Assembly (NCBI RefSeq): GCF_003945595.2
Contig: NW_024104421.1
Span: forward strand, 6,820,001-6,884,000
From: Pipra filicauda
Taxonomy: Eukaryota > Chordata > Aves > Passeriformes > Pipridae
Direction: 5' to 3'
Length of the DNA stretch: 64,000 bases
The translations under genes and the position numbers were made by a program. This document shows, piece by piece, positions 11,501 to 24,300 of the stretch. The notes below the pieces were generated by a model, which did not search any database, was not told the DNA's origin, and was given only the letters and a program-made list of their open reading frames with translations. Within the stretch, counting starts at the first letter, position 1. Every line of letters begins with the position of its first letter.

Positions 11501-14500
11501 GCATCTTCTCAAAGTGCTACTTAGAGGTAATAAATAGAGAAATTTCACTAAGCATAATACAAAACCAGATGGATTGTGGGAGTAGAAACAACTTTGCCTT
11601 TCCTATTCTTTAGTTTTTCTCTCCCCTGTGGTTGTCTAAGCATTAATTTTAGAAGAGCCTTGGTGCTCTATTCTGATGCAGGATACCTCCAGAGAGGATT
11701 TTAAAACCACATATAGGTAACAAAAAAAAATTACCATATCAATTAATTTTTTTAAAGCCAGGTAAGAGAGGAGGGAAAAACTCCAACTGGGATTTGAAGT
11801 GGGACACTGGGAATGAGGAAAATAATGGAGACAGAGAAATGAGAAACACTTGGTGAGGCTGTTTGTCCATTCCCAATGTTCTTGCATTCCCAGTTCATGA
11901 CTAGGGCCAACACAGCATCCACAATCAGGCAGGGCCACTGCAAACAGTGTTCATGAAACACTGGCCCCTTATACTGTGGCGAAGAAGAGCAAGAAAACAA
12001 AACAAAACAATAAGGCCATCAGTAATTCCTCCCTCATTGTGCAGCCTGAATAATGTCATGAGGAACAATAAGGAGAAAACGAAATATTGAACAGCTACTC
12101 ATTCAAACAGCAGTGGACAGCCTGTGCACAGAGGGACACAGAAATTCTGTGGAAAAACAGTGTGCAACTGCATAATTAAAGACTGAATCATAAAGGCATA
12201 TGTGCAAGCAGGTGGGAAAATTCACGTCCTGGCATTTCCTAACTTTTGCATGTTTAATTTTGCAGTCCCAACAGCACTCCTTTTCCATATGCCATGAAAG
12301 CATGACCAGTATGTAAACAAACACTCCAGGCTGTAATTCAACATTGTGCTCCCCAAATTGAAGGGCTGCACTCTGCTTAACCACTTCCTTGCAGTCACAG
12401 TCATCAGCTGGTGCACTCACATCACAGCAAGGATGGTCACCTCACAGTACTACAACTGGGGAGAGTGTCCAAATCCAAACCAGTTTTACCCTCATTCTAC
12501 AGAAATACCCTGAAATGGAATTCAGGTCCATTTCTACAAATGAAGGATTGACTAGATAGGTTGTAAACACCATGTGAACTTTAGACAGAGCAAAAATAGG
12601 CTTTGAAAGAAAAATGCAGCTAAACACACAAAGACTAGCACTCACAAGCAACTTTTAGCAACTCAGAAGAAGGGAATCCAGAGGAGAAGTCAATAACTAA
12701 GGGAATAGATTTCACCAGCAAGCTGTCAAAGGTTGTTGCAGCATCAGTGAGGGGGAGGAGGAAGGAAAAAGAAAAAATCTGAAGAGGATCTCTTTTTAAA
12801 GGACTTATATTGGCTGCAGTCAACTAACTCAGTTCACAGGCCACACTCCAGTTCAGGTAAATTCTCCACCTTCTTCTCATAACTCCTGCCTGCCAATAAA
12901 ATATATGATAATGAATAAATGGATTCAAATAGTCTGGGTTTTGCCATCTGAAGCACTACATGAGCAGTCCCAAAGCTGCTGATATGCACTGTTTCCTCCT
13001 CTTGCAGAGATAAGCTTCTGCTTTAAATTATTCCCCCTCAAAGTCAGTGCAGCAACTCAAGGATTCCAGGGGCTGATTGTATTGTATTCACTTCCAGAAG
13101 AAAGAAAGGAGGAAGGTCACATTTTACATTTAGATTACCTATAGAAAAGTTTGCAATTCTTCTAGTCATTTGATATTAAGCACTATTTAATAACAAGTGA
13201 ACAATTAATTTACTATATGGCAAGTTCTGTAATTTTCACCTCCTCTGCCTGTGCACCAAATGCATGCAGAGGAGCAGGGGGAAAAGATATCAAGAAATGG
13301 AACACCATTCCTAGGAATAGCTGCATTCCTGCTGCCCCTCCCAGCTTCTCATCTCTCTGACCAATCTTCCTCAGGTACCGTGTCTCATTAACATCTCTCC
13401 CAATGACACCCAATCTTCAAACCAAGTCTGTGGGGTATAGCACATCACTCAGCCTCCCCTGTCTTGAGGATTCACCTGGGATTAGCTAGCAGTCTCTCCT
13501 TTGGGGAAACAGCTGTGGACCTCATCAAAACAGAGCATCAGTCAGGAGCAAATCCTAGGACCAAGACAGAGCAGAGCAAAAAGTATAGGGAGAGGGGAAG
13601 GGAAACAACACGCAACACAATGTCTTGCTAGCACAATCTCTATGTTGTCATAGGTGAATGTCCTTTAATAGACATAGATAATATGGGCATCTATTTGTTC
13701 TCCCTACTCCCTGTGCTTTAATATGTCTTATATCCACCCATATCGCTGCCAAAACCACCCTGCAAAAGTCAGCAGCAGGTCAAACAAGATGACCAAAAGA
13801 GATGCATCTCTGGGCTTTAGCTGCACCATGGATTAATTTCCTCCTTCCAATTCACACTTTATGTTAATCATCTTATTACCTTAACACATATACACAACAA
13901 TATGTGCAACAGCCTAGCCAAAAACCCATTTTAATAAAGCAGTCTGTTCCAAATCAATTAACTACACATATTTTGCTCAGAGGATTCCCAATACTCAGCA
14001 TCCTCATAGTATGCAGTATGAAGGTAAGGGTTTGCAACTTTGTTGCAAAAGCTAATCAACCCTCCATGGTATAATAACAAATACAATGAGCAACAGACTA
14101 AGGAATGACAAAATATATTTAGCAAGAATTCCTCTGTGCTTCTAGTCAATTTTATCTGAGATAATCTTAAGGAAAATGTATTTTTTTTCCTTTGCCACAG
14201 GAGCTATCAATTCACATTGGGACATCAGTTCCAATGCAGCATCTTGGCTGGGTCTCCCCAGAAATGTGCTTCTGTTGCTGGTCCATGTAGAATGCTTCAG
14301 AGGAAACCCAAAGCAGCAGCAATAGTGGATCTGATTCTTTGGGACAGCTCTGTTACACGTAGAAAAATCCCAGCTCAACTAGAAAATTCCCATCCCAGTT
14401 CCATGCACTAGCTAATGTATGTCCTCATTGCTGAGATTTCCTTTCCTTCAGCAGTTACATCCTTTTGGGTTAGTGTTCTCAGTTATATTTATTTATACAG

Positions 14501-15206
14501 CCACTGCCCACCACTAACAGTTTGCTAAGGGCTGGACTGAACATACAAGTGAACCTGACAGTCACTGTTACAAAATACCTTCCAGCAATACTGAATCTAT
14601 TACCCCTTGGTTTCAGTGAAGGAAGTATGGCTCTGCTAAGGCAGAGCCCTGGTGAACAGTTTGGTTCATTTTAAAATAAAAGGCACTATTTTGAAAGAAG
14701 TGTATAGTACAGTTTTTGAAAATGCCTAATGACTTGAAAAGTTAAAAATAGCCTTAGGAATTTGGTGCAATCACAATGTGGCAGTCAAGCCTAAGGTTAG
14801 ACCTTCATATTGAGGGCAGAGACAAGAATCAAAGAGGGCACAAATCAAAACAAAGGAACCAACAGGAGTATGCTGGCTGTGGAAAAAAAAGCTTTGCCAC
14901 AGGCCCAAGCCCAGCAGCAACCAGACAGCAATCTGGCCTCACAGCCACTATAGGTCCATGCCCTGGAGATCTTGCTCTAGGGACAACCTGGGACAGCTCT
15001 TAACAGCTCCCAGCACCTCCATGAACTACTGCAGAGTATGTTAGGGAGACACCAGCTCATCACCCATGTGGAGACAGTGCATAGATTTTAACAAAGAATG
15101 TGAGACCTCTTAAGCCAGCTAGGTTTGGGGGTTTTAAGCTGTTACCTATGTCCAACTGAAAAAAGCTCCATTCATCCAAAAGTCACAGGAGAACATACCT
15201 CCTGAT
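8532..15206. other. Non-coding unique DNA, no gene seen
   Basis: No exon-like frame or known repeat was recognised. A 35-nt uninterrupted purine tract lies at 9014-9048. A segment at 12404-12430 contains CATCAGCTGGTG, echoing the palindromic repeats upstream, but the match is too short to call. Open frames reach about 105 codons (12103-12420, minus) and look random. Base composition is even, apart from AT-rich stretches around 10.6-11.3 kb. Confidence 0.7.
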
Positions 15207-15276
15207 TGAAGCCCTGGCTTCAGATTTAAAGTGTTTCACTTAAGCCTGACCCTGATCAGCTAAAGTTACACTAAGA

Positions 15277-15369
15277 AAAGTAAGGTCAGCAGAAATGTAA
15301 TGTCCAGATTAATACTTTACCTCAGTAGTTAAAGTGTTACAACCTCTCCTCTCAGCGTGACCTTACTTT
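15277..15369. repeat. Inverted repeat with 12-bp perfect arms (AAAGTAAGGTCA)
   Basis: AAAGTAAGGTCA at 15277-15288 is matched by its exact reverse complement TGACCTTACTTT at 15358-15369, with a 69-nt spacer. Just inside the arms the pairing continues imperfectly (GCAGAAA against GCTGAGA, with one inserted base). The arms contain AGGTCA and TGACCT, the half site of nuclear receptors. About 55 nt upstream, at 15207-15222, there is a short hairpin, TGAAGCC-CT-GGCTTCA. It may be an old hairpin-type transposon remnant or a regulatory pair of receptor half sites. The sequence does not distinguish these. Confidence 0.6.
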
Positions 15370-18300
15370 CCCTGACAGTGTTTCCTTAATCACCTCTACT
15401 ACTTCTTTTCTTTGGAGCTTCCAGAAGAAAAAAAATAAAAACTTTGAAAGTCCCTAACATAAAGCACCTCCTATTGCATTTAAAAAAGACAAGCAAAACA
15501 CAAGCATTTGCAATAGTAATGTGAATGAGAGAGAAAACATAAGAGCTACTTTGACATGTAAGTTCTGTTGGGTCCTAGATGGTCCCCTTGGGCTGTTTCA
15601 GACAAAAGACATTAATTCCATACGAGTTTGGTTGGAGAAGAGGGAGGATATTCTCACTAAAGAGGACTGGAATGAAAAGAAAGTCTTGATTTTCCTCCTG
15701 GGCACTTGGACTTCTCATGATTTTTTCCACATACAAAATAGTACCGAATACAGATGTCACATAAGAGGTATGAAGTGTCTTTTCCTCCCCAAAAATAGGT
15801 TTCTCATTTTTAATAGACACACATGTGGAATATCCAGCCTGTCCAGTTCATTCTAATTAAAATTAAATTAATTATTGACAATAGAGTCTTTATAGTATGT
15901 GATGCATTCTTCCATGTCAAAAGGACATTATAAAGCGTGACTTAGTTTCCTTATAGGCCTCTTTACCATCACTCCCTCCAAAACCATGAGCAACTTGAAT
16001 ATTCTTATTTTCGTTACTTTCCTCTCCTTGTTATTCACCACAGATTAGAATCTGTATCCTCTTAAGTTTACTTTTTGCACCAGTTTAAACCATTATCCTC
16101 TTCCCTTTTAAATCCCCTCTGAAGGCCTAGTTCTCCTGCATGACTTATAAAAAAAGTAGGTAAGCATAGTTTTTGTTCTCTTTACCTAATTTTCAAGAGT
16201 CAAAGCAGAGAAAACAGGGAACAGAAGTTGTGCTGGAAGAAGGGGAACTGAGCACTTTAACAGAAATAAATAAAACAATGCAATAGCTACTGAACCACAC
16301 ACCTATCACTTGCAGCCACTGCTAACAAGCCACACTGCTTATACCACCTATCATTTCCCCCTTAGACCCTTCCAATTCAAAACAATGATTACATTTCTCA
16401 CTTTTGACAGTATAGACTCAGCAATAAATTCCTTTTGTGGGAAAATACTTTTTAAAAGTATCTAACCAAAAAGATTGGAAGCTAGGAGGTATGTTGCTTT
16501 TTTAAGTGCAGAACTCTCTGTCAAAGTATCTATTTTCTCTCGGTTTGACCCATTACCTTATGACACATAATGTGCTGGGAGGCAGCTTTATGCACTGGGT
16601 ACACCTCAGAAGCGTTCTGAAAATGAGCAGGCAGAAGGGCAGGTCCTTGTGTGAACTTATGGACTTTAAAGAAAAAAAAACAGAGCATTCCATGTAACCA
16701 ATTTTTCATGTTATTTTTTCTGGGTTGTTAATTTCAGGCAAATTAGAATACCCTTGTTACTTGTATCAGACTAATGACTGACAAATCCCACTCAACTGGC
16801 ACCCCCACTGGGAAGAAAAGAAGCAAACCTCTCCAAAACTTTATTTTCCCCATATCTTAGATGAAAGTAATATTTAACAAGACCTACAGCTTTTCTTTTT
16901 CTAGGCTGAAGTAGCTGGCAGGAAATCATCTCTCCAGACAGCTAAAGCAATAGGTGAGAGGTGCCAAACAGATGTACAAGACACATGAGAGCGGGCAAAG
17001 GACACTCGATGCTCCTTTGGCTGGTCATCCACGAATGTGTCAAAACATGTAACACTAAGTGGGTGCCACCCACACCATTCCACAGCTGCTCTCAGAACAG
17101 GACAGAGACAGCTCGTGTAGCACCAGCCTCCATTGACCCAATGCTCCTGGTTCCATACCACATGTCATCACACCTCCTGAGGCCTGTATTAGGCAGGAGA
17201 CACCAAGCTAATGGGGGATGTTCCAAGTCTAACAACCCTGGTCTGCACAGATGGTGGGAAACCACTTATTCCAGTTTAGAAAGGTCAGCCTGGGACCTCA
17301 CGGAGAGTGGAGACAGCAAGCTTCCTCCAACATGCCAGTGCCAGAAACAGTTGCTTTCTGTGGTCAAAGATAATCCTCAAAAGAACAGCACAAGGGTGCA
17401 GAAGACCTCACTGAAATCAGCAATAAATCAGAGACAATACAATCTGATCCCATGCACCTGAATTTTTGTACCTCATACACAGTTAAGAACTAATTCTGTT
17501 CTTCAGATATCTTGTTTTCTTCTCTGCCCCACACTTCCTGTAAGGCCTGTTTTGCCTACATTTTTGGGTTTGGGAGTTGTTGAGTTTGGGTTTTTATGGG
17601 GGTAGGGGGTTGTTTTGTTTATTTGTTTGTGTGAGTAAAGCAAACCATTTTTCTTTTCCAATTTGCAAGACAATGAGATCTTTGAGATCAGAAGTAGATA
17701 GACTAAGGTACCTGAAAAAAAATCATTTGACTGTCAACATTTTTGTTTTCCTCATGGGAACCATATACATCTTGTGGTAGAACTGAGGGCACCAGCTTGA
17801 CTGCTACTTCAACCCCAGCTACAGCCAGCCAGAGAAGATGTCCAAAAAGAAAAATAATTTTAAAAGGAAGGAAAAAAACAAAAGACTTCTGAACTGGAAA
17901 CTGTAGCAAAGAGGGGAGTTTTACAATAAGTCATTTTTTTTCTTTCTTTAAACCACATTACTCTTCCTTAATGTAACAGCCAAACCTCAAAGGACTGGTG
18001 GAGGGCACTGTGTACACATATAGAAGAACTGGAAAGTATTTTTCATTATTTTTCCTGGAAACTATGGGCCAGCTTCTGTAGATAATCTCTTTTTGGCATG
18101 GACCTCTATGATGCCACATGCTGAAGGACAAGTGGATACAAACTGAGCTCTCTGAAGTCAATGATACCACCTTGCAAAAAACTTCCACTACAGTTTTGAC
18201 AAAAAAAGAAAAACAAGTGCTGAATGTCTCACAACTCAATTTTCAGCTAGTATAAACTGCAGTGGCACAACTGCAGAGCCACATCAGTGTGCAGTGGCCA

Positions 18301-21300
18301 GCATCATTCTGTACAGCTCTGCAATGAAGACTAGAGCATCAAGAAAGTGAAGAAAAAAAAGAAAGTCAACAACACCACCGAACTCAGCTTCCATTTCTGT
18401 TCTCTTGCTTTGTAAAAATATCGGAGATCTGACAAATGCAGCTATTTCCTTGTCTGGCAACTCAGCAAAATTGCTTATCTCACACTGATCTTTATGAAGT
18501 TTGAAGGATTTTCTGTGTCTTCAATAGCAAAACTAGAATCATGTTGGTAAGATGGATTATTTCAAGCTTAGTGAACTTTCTCTGCAGTTCCTAACTGCTT
18601 TTAGACCATTAAAACACACACAACTACAGCTACAATTTCAGCTTTCAGTACAAATGAAAACACTGGAACACAGCAGGAACCACCTGTAAAAAAGGAGGCT
18701 CCAGAACAACGGCTTGAGGTAGGAGTGGGTTCATGTGTTTTGATGCAGTCTTGTAACACAGATACGATTTTAGATAACTGGCCCCACACAAAGAAATATG
18801 GGCTCCCTAAAGAATTATTTATTAGGAGAAAGGAACTGGGTTCTTACAAGTGACATATCAGCTAAGTTGGCTAGTAGGGAGATGCTAGAAGAGTGCAACA
18901 AGGGTGGTCTCCATCGCAGCTTAAAATTCACACACAGTCCTGATGCCTCTGCAAGAGCAAGCACCTTCATGTCTGTGCCACCTCACGCGGATGGATCTCA
19001 CATTGAGCCACTCCAAGCCCGTAGGATCCAGCAACCCTGCTAGTAGTGGTTTTTTTGGATCAGTCTCAGTATCACATCAACAAGACGAGCTGTTTTTCAG
19101 ACTCAAGCTCACAGCCTGTACTCTGCAAAGGGTAGTATAATCTCACCTCTGTCCACTGTAGACAGACATTAAGACTAAAAGAACAATCTTACTGAGACAG
19201 ACCAAATGTTTACCTAAGCCAGCAGCTTTTGCCTGCAGCAGATTGGTAATGGATGTTAATAGAGAAAGCACGAGAACGTGGCAAGCCCAAAGTTATACTG
19301 CCTTCCACGTATCCATCTTGCCTTTAGCAAAGCTTTGGTGCCCTTGGAATGGGCTGCATCAAATCCTCCTAATTCCTGTTAACCTGTTAATCAATGCATT
19401 TTTACAGTGTTCAATTTTCTGTTCTTTTAATACAGGTATGTTTGTCTCTGTGACATTATGTAGCAATGAGAACCACTATATAATATTGAATTGTAAGCAA
19501 AAATTATTTCCATTCTTTTAAACCTGTTTGACAAATTTATCTTATGTTTTCTGGCTCTTACATCATAGGAAAGGCTAAATTATTGTTCCCTACCTGACTT
19601 CTGCTTGCTCTCCATGCCGTTCAAGCCGGTAAAACTTTTTCTATCCAGTCTTTTCTCATCCACACACTGTTCCATTTCACTGATCAAATTACTATTGCTC
19701 TGGTTGCCTTCTCTGCCTTCTATTTGCTTCTTTGAGCAGTAAGCAGAAATATTCATAGACTTATCTACAGTGACTACTAAATCTCTCTCCAAATGGGTAA
19801 TAAGTAATGCACAGTCCATCCTTGCCTGAGTTAACTGCAATGTAGTGCAGATGGAGAAAAGTAGCCCTATCAACACAGAATAGCAACCCCCATTTTATAG
19901 TCCATTCATTCATTACAATTGATCCTTCTGCAACTCCACAGTTAATTCTCATTTTAAATAGCCTAGAGACAAGTTTCAACGCCCCATAGTTTATTTCCTG
20001 TTTCCAAGCAATTTCCAAGAGTGCACTTAGCAACAACTGTTCTAGCTCCACATAAATCCCTGAAAACACCCCTCTAGACCAAAAAGCACTTGTGTCTAGT
20101 CTTACTTTTTAATCAGTTTCTAGACCAAGAATCTTCACCCCATGCAATACAATTTTGTTTCTTCTAGACTAAGAAGAATGCTGTTCATAAAAGAAAAAAA
20201 AAGCAAATGCGGACACATTATGTCAACTAGATCATAAAATAAACAAACAGCTTTGGCAGAGGAACCAGAAGTAGTGTGACTAAATACTGCCACTTCAGAC
20301 CATCTCCAGCCTTGAGCAATCCAAACTCAATGCAAGCAAATCCCAGGCAGGCTTAGGGATTTGTCTGCATATCAATAGTAAATCCAAATCCCTAGAGGAT
20401 TCACAGTTATCTCAAAGCTCACATGTATGGGAAATAAAGCACTAGCCACTCATCCCTAAAGCTGTAACACACCACAGCTCTTGCTCACGGGATAGTTATT
20501 GATGGTCCTAATAATTCCTGGAGCATTTCTGGAGGTCGAGGTGGGAGGGAATAACATGCCCTCACTAGATGAAAAATAGGTATCTTCCTTTCTTATAGAT
20601 ACAATTCAAATACTGTATAAAACATGGAGGTAGCAGGCATCGCTCAAAGTTTTCTCTGTGTATATCTAGATTAAATAAATTTAAATATTTTTAGATTCAA
20701 TGCAATCGAAGTGTGCCTTAATAGCTGCTTCCACCTGGCTGCTAAGACACTTATGCTGCCTTTCAGCTGCCAGATAGCTCTGCACAGTAACTACCCCACA
20801 CCACTTCCCCAGCGAGGCCAATATGTCCCAGGTGTCTGCAGGAAACTGGGAATGGCATCACAAATGAGAAAAGAAGTGAAGGCACTTAGAGCCTCCACAG
20901 CATGAGACTGGCTTGCCAAGGAGGACACACCTTAAGACTTAAATTATTTTAGCCCACTAGTGAGTCTTCATTAGAAGCACTCACAATGAAGAAAACAAGT
21001 CTGGGAATTCAGCTGCATATATTTTTTTATTCCTGCAATTCCCCTCAGTTCACTGGGCTGTGCAGACAATCATTTTCTATACAGTCCAATAGTTCCATTT
21101 GTTGTCTCAGACTTCTTCCAATTTCAAGCCCTGTAGACTTCAGCTTTGCATTGTTTTAAGAGAAGCATTGTAAATCTATTCAAATTCTCATGCATCTCTA
21201 AATTAAAGCGCACTTCTGAAGCCTTTCTTTCCTTTTCCCCTTAAAAGCATCAGCAGCCCTGACCTAAGAGGAAGAGTATATCTACAGTTCTTCTATCAGT

Positions 21301-24300
21301 GATTTTGTTCATAGAAAGGACAATACAGACTGAAGTTTGCTTTTTGTAGAAAAGTACTTTAACAACAATGCAAAATAGTTATAAAACAAAGAAAGAGGTC
21401 TCTCTCCCATGAATGAAAGACAAAAATTGTTGCTAACACATTTTTATCTAGTGCAAGCAACGCAGACAGAAACAAGCAAAACTGAGAAAGAGGTCCAAAT
21501 GCAAGTAAAGTAAATTATAAGAGAACTAAGCCTTATATTGACCAGGATCAAGGAGTGCTGGGCCGCCAATGAAGCCCAGAACATTTGAATTCATTTTGTG
21601 TTCAGGAACACCAACACTGATATCATCAGAAACATTTTCACAAAACCATTTCCTTCCCACACAGGGAATAGCAGAAGAGGATGCAATCCAGAAAAATGTC
21701 AGTATGGATCAATTCAGGGGTTTATTGACTTTACAATGACAGCAGTTTTGTCTTTTCCCATAGAACATAATCCTAAACTGCTCAAAGTTCCACTTTGTTT
21801 GGGTAATACTCTTTCTGCACTATATAGGATATAACCATGTATTTACAAGTTCACTAAAATACGAGCTTACCCTCATCAATGACCTTCTAAGCAGTAAATA
21901 GAAAAGAATCAATTTTGTTCTGTAATTAATATTAGACACATCATTCATGGAAATCACATCCCAGCACCAAAGTCTGTTGGCACAGGGTGATTTATATGAA
22001 GACCCAAAGAGAGAAAAAACCCAACTCTTGAATAACACCACTATGCTAACAATTTTATATGCTAATTTTCTCACCTAAAACCTGCAGAGAGCACAGTCCG
22101 TATTAGTTAAAGCAACTGCAAAGAAAGGTCATCTGCCTACTTTGCTTTGAAGCAAATGAGATTCACCTGGAAACATGCTCAGGAGTGCATAGCAAAGCGA
22201 CCTGAAATATGGCAGGCAGCACTTAAGTACTGGATTGAGGTGGCCTCCTTATCTGTGGAGAGAAGAGAAACCTCAGACGCTGCAGTTACCTGCCTAGATC
22301 CAACAGCCTTCCTGAGACAGACCATATTGCTAGTGAGATCCCAAACCCATCCATTTGAACAACAAGAGCTTCCACAGCTTCTCGTGTTCCTCACCTCCCT
22401 GCCTTAACTCATTGCAGCTCACTCAGCCGATGGGACTTGGTTCCCAGCTTCATCTCTGTGTAGGCGAGAGAGATACCACAGCTCCATAACCATTTTCCCT
22501 CTGGGCAGAGATTTTTGCCATCAGAAACTGCTGAGTGCTTTTAGTAGCTTGTAGTAGCCACAATCTTTCTAACACTTGCTGAATCCAAGTGTGAGATGCA
22601 CTCCTGCTGAAAGCAAAATCTCAGACCTTGATGCAGAGAAACCAAGTCATGCATCGTTGCCTCTACTCCTGTATCGCACTCTTTCCAAAACATCCAGGTG
22701 AGTGGCTATTTCCCTCCCATGAAGGGGCAAAAATCCCAACCTAAAACTCTGTAAAGGATTAAATATACCAACCCCTATAATTTTTCCAAGTCCCCACACC
22801 TCTGATGCTTTTTCTAAGGGCACAATCATCAGTTTCAAAATAATCTTTTCAAACCTGATTTAAAATAGCAGTTTCCTACTCAAATACAGAGCCATGTGAG
22901 CTCCTCTCCATTCCTCACAACTGCCTACATGTTCACCAGGAAAGAGAGCAGAGAAGGAACAATATATAGCAATTCAAATGCTTTCTTTAAAACAACATAA
23001 CAAATAAAGACCTTTGGCAGTAGAGCATTTCACTCTTTGTAGGAACTCCTCTCCAGTCAAAGGACTCCAGTGACTCCTTCACAATTCAGAGTGATTAGAC
23101 CAACATTTCCTACTCCGAAGCTGAGGGGAAACCTTGAGTTAAGAGAATTTCAATAAATATGGAAACACCTGGTGAGTTTTATTTAAGATCTGTGCAGGTA
23201 AGGCAAGAGTAGGAGTTAGGCAAAGGTTTCCCACCTCAGTGCTGCTTTTGGTTAATTACAGTGAAAGTGCACTACTTTATTGATTATTGTAGGTAGAATA
23301 AGATTATTACAGAAGAGACTGATCCTTGAGAAACTACAGAAGACATGGATGAACCCAGTTACCCACTGAAATTTCTACTTAGCCTCCTCTGTGTTCCTCA
23401 GAAATCCCCTCCCTCCTCTGTCTTTCCCCCCCCTTTTTTTCCCCAGCTGCAGTAATGCTCTCTTTAGATATCCTCCCTGAAATATCCACAGTGACTTTTA
23501 TTCCTTGGAGAACTCCACAGCTTCAGAGCACATCACTCTATGTGAATTTAGACCATTTTTGCCAACACACAACACTTGACATTTAGAGACTGTCGCCATG
23601 ATACACAGTCCCTGGTGCACTGAAATCTACTTGGAGATTTCTGTCATCCTTTACAGTCTCTACCAAATACTTTCTACTCTTCCTTTTTGAAATGTAAACT
23701 GCCCTGTTGACAGGTCTGTGAAATACCCTGCTTCTCCAAAGAGCATACAGGCTCACAAACAGATGGACATTTATACATTGAGCTTTATCTCAGTGTGTCG
23801 ATATCATCTTATAAAGGGATCACCGACCCTAAAGGAAGAGGATACTCAGGGTCTGAAGTTCACAGAGTTCTCTGCTGCCCTTGTTCAAATGCTAGTTGCA
23901 TTGCCATTTAACATCAGTGCTGAGAGCAGGAGGTTGCAGTTGTGAACTACACAGATGCTCCGAGACATACATCCATACCTACCTTTACAAGTGTTTGCAG
24001 CATTTGGTATGGGCACAAATACTCATCCAGAGTTTTGAGAGAATGTGTCTTAACTGCATTTGTCTTTGAGGATTTGGTTGCAACAGCAGTTTTTCGAAGC
24101 TACTGAAGTGTTAGGAATATTTGAGGAAGCAGACTACTGCATGCAGATTTCCCAGAAATGAAAGAATAAAGATACACTGATGAGCTGTGTTCATCCACCT
24201 CCAGGGTGAGATATGAAATGAACAGCTTCAGACCAAAACAAACAGGAATTTAAGAACCTACTGACTAAAATGAGCATTTAATTGATAGCACAGAGATGAG

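Noticed and set aside
12404..12430. Possible further copy of the CAGCTGGTG palindromic repeat
   Set aside because: Similarity is limited to about 12 bp and the rest does not follow the element.
16961..17461. 166-codon open frame on the plus strand
   Set aside because: About two frames of this size are expected by chance. It has no family resemblance and no supporting splice or promoter context.
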